64,000 nt of DNA from Flagellimonas_B algarum (GTDB taxonomy: Bacteria > Bacteroidota > Bacteroidia > Flavobacteriales > Flavobacteriaceae): the NCBI RefSeq assembly GCF_040513375.1, contig NZ_JBEVTG010000001.1, forward strand, positions 558,001 through 622,000, written 5' to 3'. Below, piece by piece: positions 62,859 to 64,000 of the stretch (position 1 is its first letter; each line of letters opens with the position of its first letter). The notes under the pieces are model-generated. The model did no database searches, was not told where the DNA came from, and was given only the letters and a program-made list of their open reading frames with translations. A program made the position numbers and the translations under genes.

Positions 62859-64000
62859 ATGAAAAACTACCTGCCCTTTTTGATGTGCATTATCACCATT
62901 ACCCTTTGGGCCCAAAACAACTTGGAAGACATCAACTTGGAATACGGGAAACACGAAGTAGGTTTTCTACACTACCAGGCCATAGATAGTTCAAGATCCT
63001 ACCGCATTCGAAACGCGTACAACAACGCGAACGTCCACCGACCCATTCCGATAAGTATCTGGTACCCTGGGAAAGCGGTCGACAACGGTCAAGAAACAGT
63101 GCAGGTGATCGATTACTTGAACATCCTGAAAGAAGAAGAGGAATGGGAACACCTCCCTAATGAATTTCTGATGGATTGGTTCAGTCACCTCTGGAATACC
63201 GAACACAATAAGGCCCAATTGTATAAAAAGGCCTATGCCCAACAAGGTTTGGAAGCCCTGAAAGGAAAGTTTCCCGTGATCGTCTATGCCCCGAGTTACC
63301 AAGCATCTTCAATAGAGAACTTTGCGCTATGTGAATATTTGGCCAGTCACGGGTTTATCGTTGTTTCGAGTCCGTCGCGAGGAACCGATACCCGATGGTT
63401 GGATGGGGCAACGACTCGGGACATGGAAACCCAATCGGGCGACATCGCCTTTTTGATTAAAGCGGCCCAAAACCTGAAGCATGCCGATACCAACAAGATC
63501 GCTTTGATGGGATTTAGTTTCGGGGGCTTGTCGAACCTAATCACCGCAATCAAAAACGCAAACGTCAAGGCGGTGGTGAGCCTCGACGGGAGCGAGCGTT
63601 ACAATTATCCAGTTCTGGAAGGATCCCCTTTCTTTTTCCCGGATCGATTCGATATCCCATACGTCCATTTCGCCCAAAAAGAGATTCCGGTCGAAGTGCT
63701 TCAAAGCGACGGTCTTCCAGCGGACATCAACGACCGATTCCAACTCCTGGATGCTTTGTTGTACAGTGACGTTCAAAGCTACCGTTTCCATGACCTCACC
63801 CATGCGTATTTCAGCACGCTCGGTGTCTTATTCACGAATCGCGATAAACGTCAAGACAAAGCCGATGATAAAATCGCCGCTTCTTACAGCCTGTTGTGCC
63901 AGCATGCACTACAGTTCTTCAATGCCACCTTGCTGCAAGATGAAAAGGCCCTAAAGTTCATCCAAAACAGCCCTGCTGAAAATGGCTATCCGGAAAATCT
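62859..64000 (+). CDS. Secreted alpha/beta hydrolase (partial)
   Basis: The start is ATG 62859 and the frame is open to the window end, so the C-terminus is missing. A signal peptide (MKNYLPFLMCIITITL, cleavage near WAQ) precedes an alpha/beta hydrolase resembling platelet-activating-factor acetylhydrolases. The nucleophile is S220 in GFSFGG, and the oxyanion region lies near YAPSYQASS. Substrate unknown. Confidence 0.83.
   Translation, partial: MKNYLPFLMCIITITLWAQNNLEDINLEYGKHEVGFLHYQAIDSSRSYRIRNAYNNANVHRPIPISIWYPGKAVDNGQETVQVIDYLNILKEEEEWEHLPNEFLMDWFSHLWNTEHNKAQLYKKAYAQQGLEALKGKFPVIVYAPSYQASSIENFALCEYLASHGFIVVSSPSRGTDTRWLDGATTRDMETQSGDIAFLIKAAQNLKHADTNKIALMGFSFGGLSNLITAIKNANVKAVVSLDGSERYNYPVLEGSPFFFPDRFDIPYVHFAQKEIPVEVLQSDGLPADINDRFQLLDALLYSDVQSYRFHDLTHAYFSTLGVLFTNRDKRQDKADDKIAASYSLLCQHALQFFNATLLQDEKALKFIQNSPAENGYPEN

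Overview
The window looks like chromosome of a marine member of the Flavobacteriaceae (Bacteroidota). Three things point there: many promoters carry the Bacteroidota -7 box TAnnTTTG instead of sigma-70 boxes, there is a SusC/SusD pair and a T9SS-type C-terminal tail, and most proteins read as flavobacterial. No insertion sequence, integrase, CRISPR array or rRNA operon was seen. One tRNA gene (Arg, anticodon CCT) is present.

0-22.7 kb is mostly housekeeping: metG, a three-PAS hybrid histidine kinase, an HDAC-family deacetylase, a PAP2 phosphatase, ferritin, a tailless SSB, a GNAT/YjdI-CDGSH pair, a SIMPL protein, a TetR-controlled short-chain dehydrogenase, a large Asp-box propeller, a CBS protein, a membrane M28 peptidase and a threonine-dehydrogenase-like epimerase. 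Several very short genes sit between them.

22.7-42.7 kb is a nitrate assimilation island. It encodes molybdenum cofactor steps (moaC, moaE), an outer-membrane porin, a nitrate ABC importer (NrtA, NrtB and two separate ATPases), a 1177-residue nitrate reductase fused to an FAD reductase and a BFD [2Fe-2S] domain, a rubredoxin-tailed sulfite-reductase-like partner, NirB/NirD, siroheme synthesis (cobA, a cysG N-half), DUF4202, and a NarX/NarL-like sensor-regulator pair. Three promoters carry a 7-2-7 inverted repeat close to TACGTAT-N2-ATACGTA, the geometry used by NarL-family regulators.

43.2-51.5 kb is a reduced-sulfur detoxification island. It has two YeeE/YedE-type channel proteins, a DUF2892 protein, a Tat-exported sulfite dehydrogenase with a c-type cytochrome, a fatty-acid-hydroxylase-like membrane protein, a rhodanese lipoprotein, a persulfide dioxygenase-rhodanese fusion, a SulP transporter and a Crp/Fnr regulator with a cysteine cluster. 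The most striking signal in the window is here. A 5-4-5 palindrome, GTAAC-N4-GT(T/C)AC, occurs at three places and serves four promoters, always with its centre exactly 29.5 bp from the -7 box. This strongly suggests a dedicated activator regulon, probably run by the adjacent Crp/Fnr protein.

51.5-64 kb holds an aldehyde dehydrogenase, a SusC/SusD system with two paralogous lipoproteins that share their N-terminal halves but not their C-terminal ends, a beta-propeller protein, a membrane-anchored AraC regulator, and the start of a secreted alpha/beta hydrolase cut by the window end.

All calls come from reading the sequence and recognising families; no database search was run. Domain boundaries are approximate.
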